A stretch of 14,769 nucleotides of DNA, from positions 1 through 14,769 of the forward strand of contig JBKQSL010000505.1 in the NCBI GenBank assembly GCA_052143655.1. Direction: 5' to 3'. The position numbers were made by a program, and so were the translations under genes. Below the pieces are notes generated by a model. The model made no database searches and was not told the DNA's origin. It worked only from the letters and a program-made list of their open reading frames with translations. Shown in pieces: positions 13,756 through 14,769 of this stretch (its first letter is position 1; each line of letters begins with the position of its first letter). The stretch comes from CAVSUR01 sp052143655. Its GTDB lineage: Bacteria; Actinomycetota; Actinomycetes; Streptosporangiales; Streptosporangiaceae.

Positions 13756-14562
13756 GCTGCCGTGCTCAGCAGCACTTTCATAGTAAAGACGCAGCCTCCC
13801 ATCCGGCAAAGTGATGGCTGAAACATAGCGCAGAGCGCCACCACCGAAAGGGCTGGACGACGGGCCGGCTACAGCAAGAAACCGTGACCCGTTCCACTTC
13901 GCCACTCCAGTTCGTTCTTCGAAGTTCTGTGCCGCCGACGCCCGGCCATCGAAATAAGCATAGTCACCCAGTACCGCGGTTACCCGGGTGCCTCGGCTAT
14001 ACCAGGTGCCCGGTTCCGGCACCATAACATGCTCACCACTGTACGCATTCACGCTAATCATCCGGTCGGCATTCTCATCACCCTCGGTCAAAGGATGTAG
14101 TGTCGCCCATATGCGCAGGTCCTCACCACGAACCACCACCGGGTCCTTGACGCCGAATGCCGCACCGCCAGGAAATACGACCTTGCGGGTCACGGCACGG
14201 AAACTCGCTGGATCGTCCGCGCGCAATCTCTCGATCCGCCAGTGCTTCGAGTTGAAGGTAGCACAGCTCAGATACAAGTCCCAATCACCGCCAGGCGTCA
14301 CGTCCAGAGCCGGCCGCTCCAATGACGCTGCGTCCATGTCCTCTTTATCGATGACACACAAAACCTCGAAATGAATACCGCTGTCAACTGGAGAGCGGGC
14401 TACGTAAGCCCGGTTGCCCCGCCCCTCATGAACTGGGCGCCTGTCCCGATAGGCAAGATAAATGTAGTCACCGTGGATGAGAGCACTGGCAGCACCTATC
14501 CAGTTGTCGGTTCCGGGCACAGCGTGCAGCACCAGCTGGCTGTTCTCCCACCGAGGCAGCAT
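13720..14562 (-). CDS. Five-bladed beta-propeller, glycosidase-like protein (GH43/GH130-like fold)
   Basis: A 280-residue protein. Repeating strand-rich blocks fit a five-bladed propeller: NWIGAASALIHGDYIYLAYR (20-39), ERPALDVTPGGDWDLYLSCA (82-101), FGVKDPVVVRGEDLRIWATL (136-155), WYSRGTRVTAVL then YFDGRASAAQNFEERTGVAK (203-222), LRYVSAITLPDGRLRLYYES. D140 in VKDP resembles the pKa-tuning Asp of GH43-type enzymes, and E216 in EERTG is an acidic candidate; catalysis is not proven. No signal peptide is seen, so it is probably cytoplasmic. AGGAGG lies seven bases before the ATG, a strong site. The gene is visibly less GC-rich than its neighbours, which suggests a different origin. It may instead be a non-enzymatic propeller. 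Confidence 0.75.
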   Translation of the reverse strand: MLPRWENSQLVLHAVPGTDNWIGAASALIHGDYIYLAYRDRRPVHEGRGNRAYVARSPVDSGIHFEVLCVIDKEDMDAASLERPALDVTPGGDWDLYLSCATFNSKHWRIERLRADDPASFRAVTRKVVFPGGAAFGVKDPVVVRGEDLRIWATLHPLTEGDENADRMISVNAYSGEHVMVPEPGTWYSRGTRVTAVLGDYAYFDGRASAAQNFEERTGVAKWNGSRFLAVAGPSSSPFGGGALRYVSAITLPDGRLRLYYESAAEHGSHELRTELRAQR

Positions 14563-14769
14563 GACCAGCCTCCTCTCAAGGCCCTCCTCCCGTAATGCCC
14601 CATCACTGGGGTAACACCCTCATGCCCCTGACCGGGCACACTCACATGCCGCCGACCGGGCGGGTATTCCTGGGCGTTCACGACGCATGGGTAAGGGCCA
14701 CCCAGGCATTGAGATTTTCTCACCAAGGGTGAGTCGGGCAAATAGAGTGTAACAGGCATTAAGGCAGAC
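14563..14769 (-). promoter_or_regulatory. Upstream region of the propeller gene with two small hairpins
   Basis: Reading the minus strand toward the gene, CTCACC-CTT-GGTGAG (14720-14734) is a perfect 6-bp stem in an AT-richer patch. CCCCA-GTGA-TGGGG lies about 40 bases before the start codon and close to the ribosome-binding site. Either could be an operator or an RNA switch element. The open frame from 14759 overlapping this region lacks coding features and is not called. Confidence 0.35.

Noticed and set aside
14496..14759. 87-residue minus-strand open frame upstream of the propeller gene
   Set aside because: It overlaps the propeller start and its strong ribosome-binding site, and shows no coding features.

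Overview
The window looks like chromosomal DNA of a high-GC actinobacterium. Coding regions are strongly GC-biased at third positions, GTG starts occur, and the gene families (tandem CbxX/CfxQ-type AAA ATPase, VapBC-like pair, AraC regulator next to a VOC protein, DinB/DUF664 fragment, DtxR-type iron box) are typical of Streptomyces, Streptosporangiales and relatives. I cannot place it to genus.

Layout. 1-1384 holds the 3' part of a tandem AAA ATPase gene. 1385-1789 holds a possible decayed reading frame and a promoter that appears to drive a leaderless RHH antitoxin/PIN toxin operon (1790-2427). 2428-2843 is non-coding, with a tRNA-like inverted repeat and short direct repeats. An XRE-type regulator gene follows on the minus strand (2844-3398). 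Next come two minus-strand members of one uncharacterised family ending in a winged-helix-like module. The first (3444-5117) is long but has two frameshifts near its N-terminus. The second (5277-5956) is a C-terminal remnant with one frameshift. A 13-bp inverted repeat lies between them. 5957-7005 is a 1-kb gene-poor stretch with a promoter-like site, a small palindrome and a perfect 30-bp palindrome at the end of a TfoX-N gene (7006-7341). A THEP1-like NTPase gene (7457-8170) lies divergent to an N-terminally truncated DinB gene. Then comes a compact plus-strand cluster: AraC regulator, VOC protein, cupin (8810-10453). 10454-11508 carries an inactivated IS110-type transposase fragment. An unusual Nramp-type metal transporter gene (11509-12831) follows, with a DtxR/IdeR-type box and a second palindrome upstream. 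13147-13600 is a pseudogene spread over three frames. 13720-14562 is a lower-GC gene for a five-bladed beta-propeller, glycosidase-like protein.

How the genes work together. The clearest functional units are the toxin-antitoxin pair, the AraC/VOC/cupin cluster (regulator plus two small-molecule-handling proteins, 25 and 17 bases apart), and the metal transporter with its probable metalloregulator box. The rest reads as an accessory region in decay: at least six loci are truncated or frameshifted. Because most lesions are single-base shifts, sequencing or assembly error must be excluded before they are read as biology. I see no complete new defence or biosynthetic system. The most interesting items are the tandem winged-helix family, the atypical Nramp protein and its operator, and the large palindrome.
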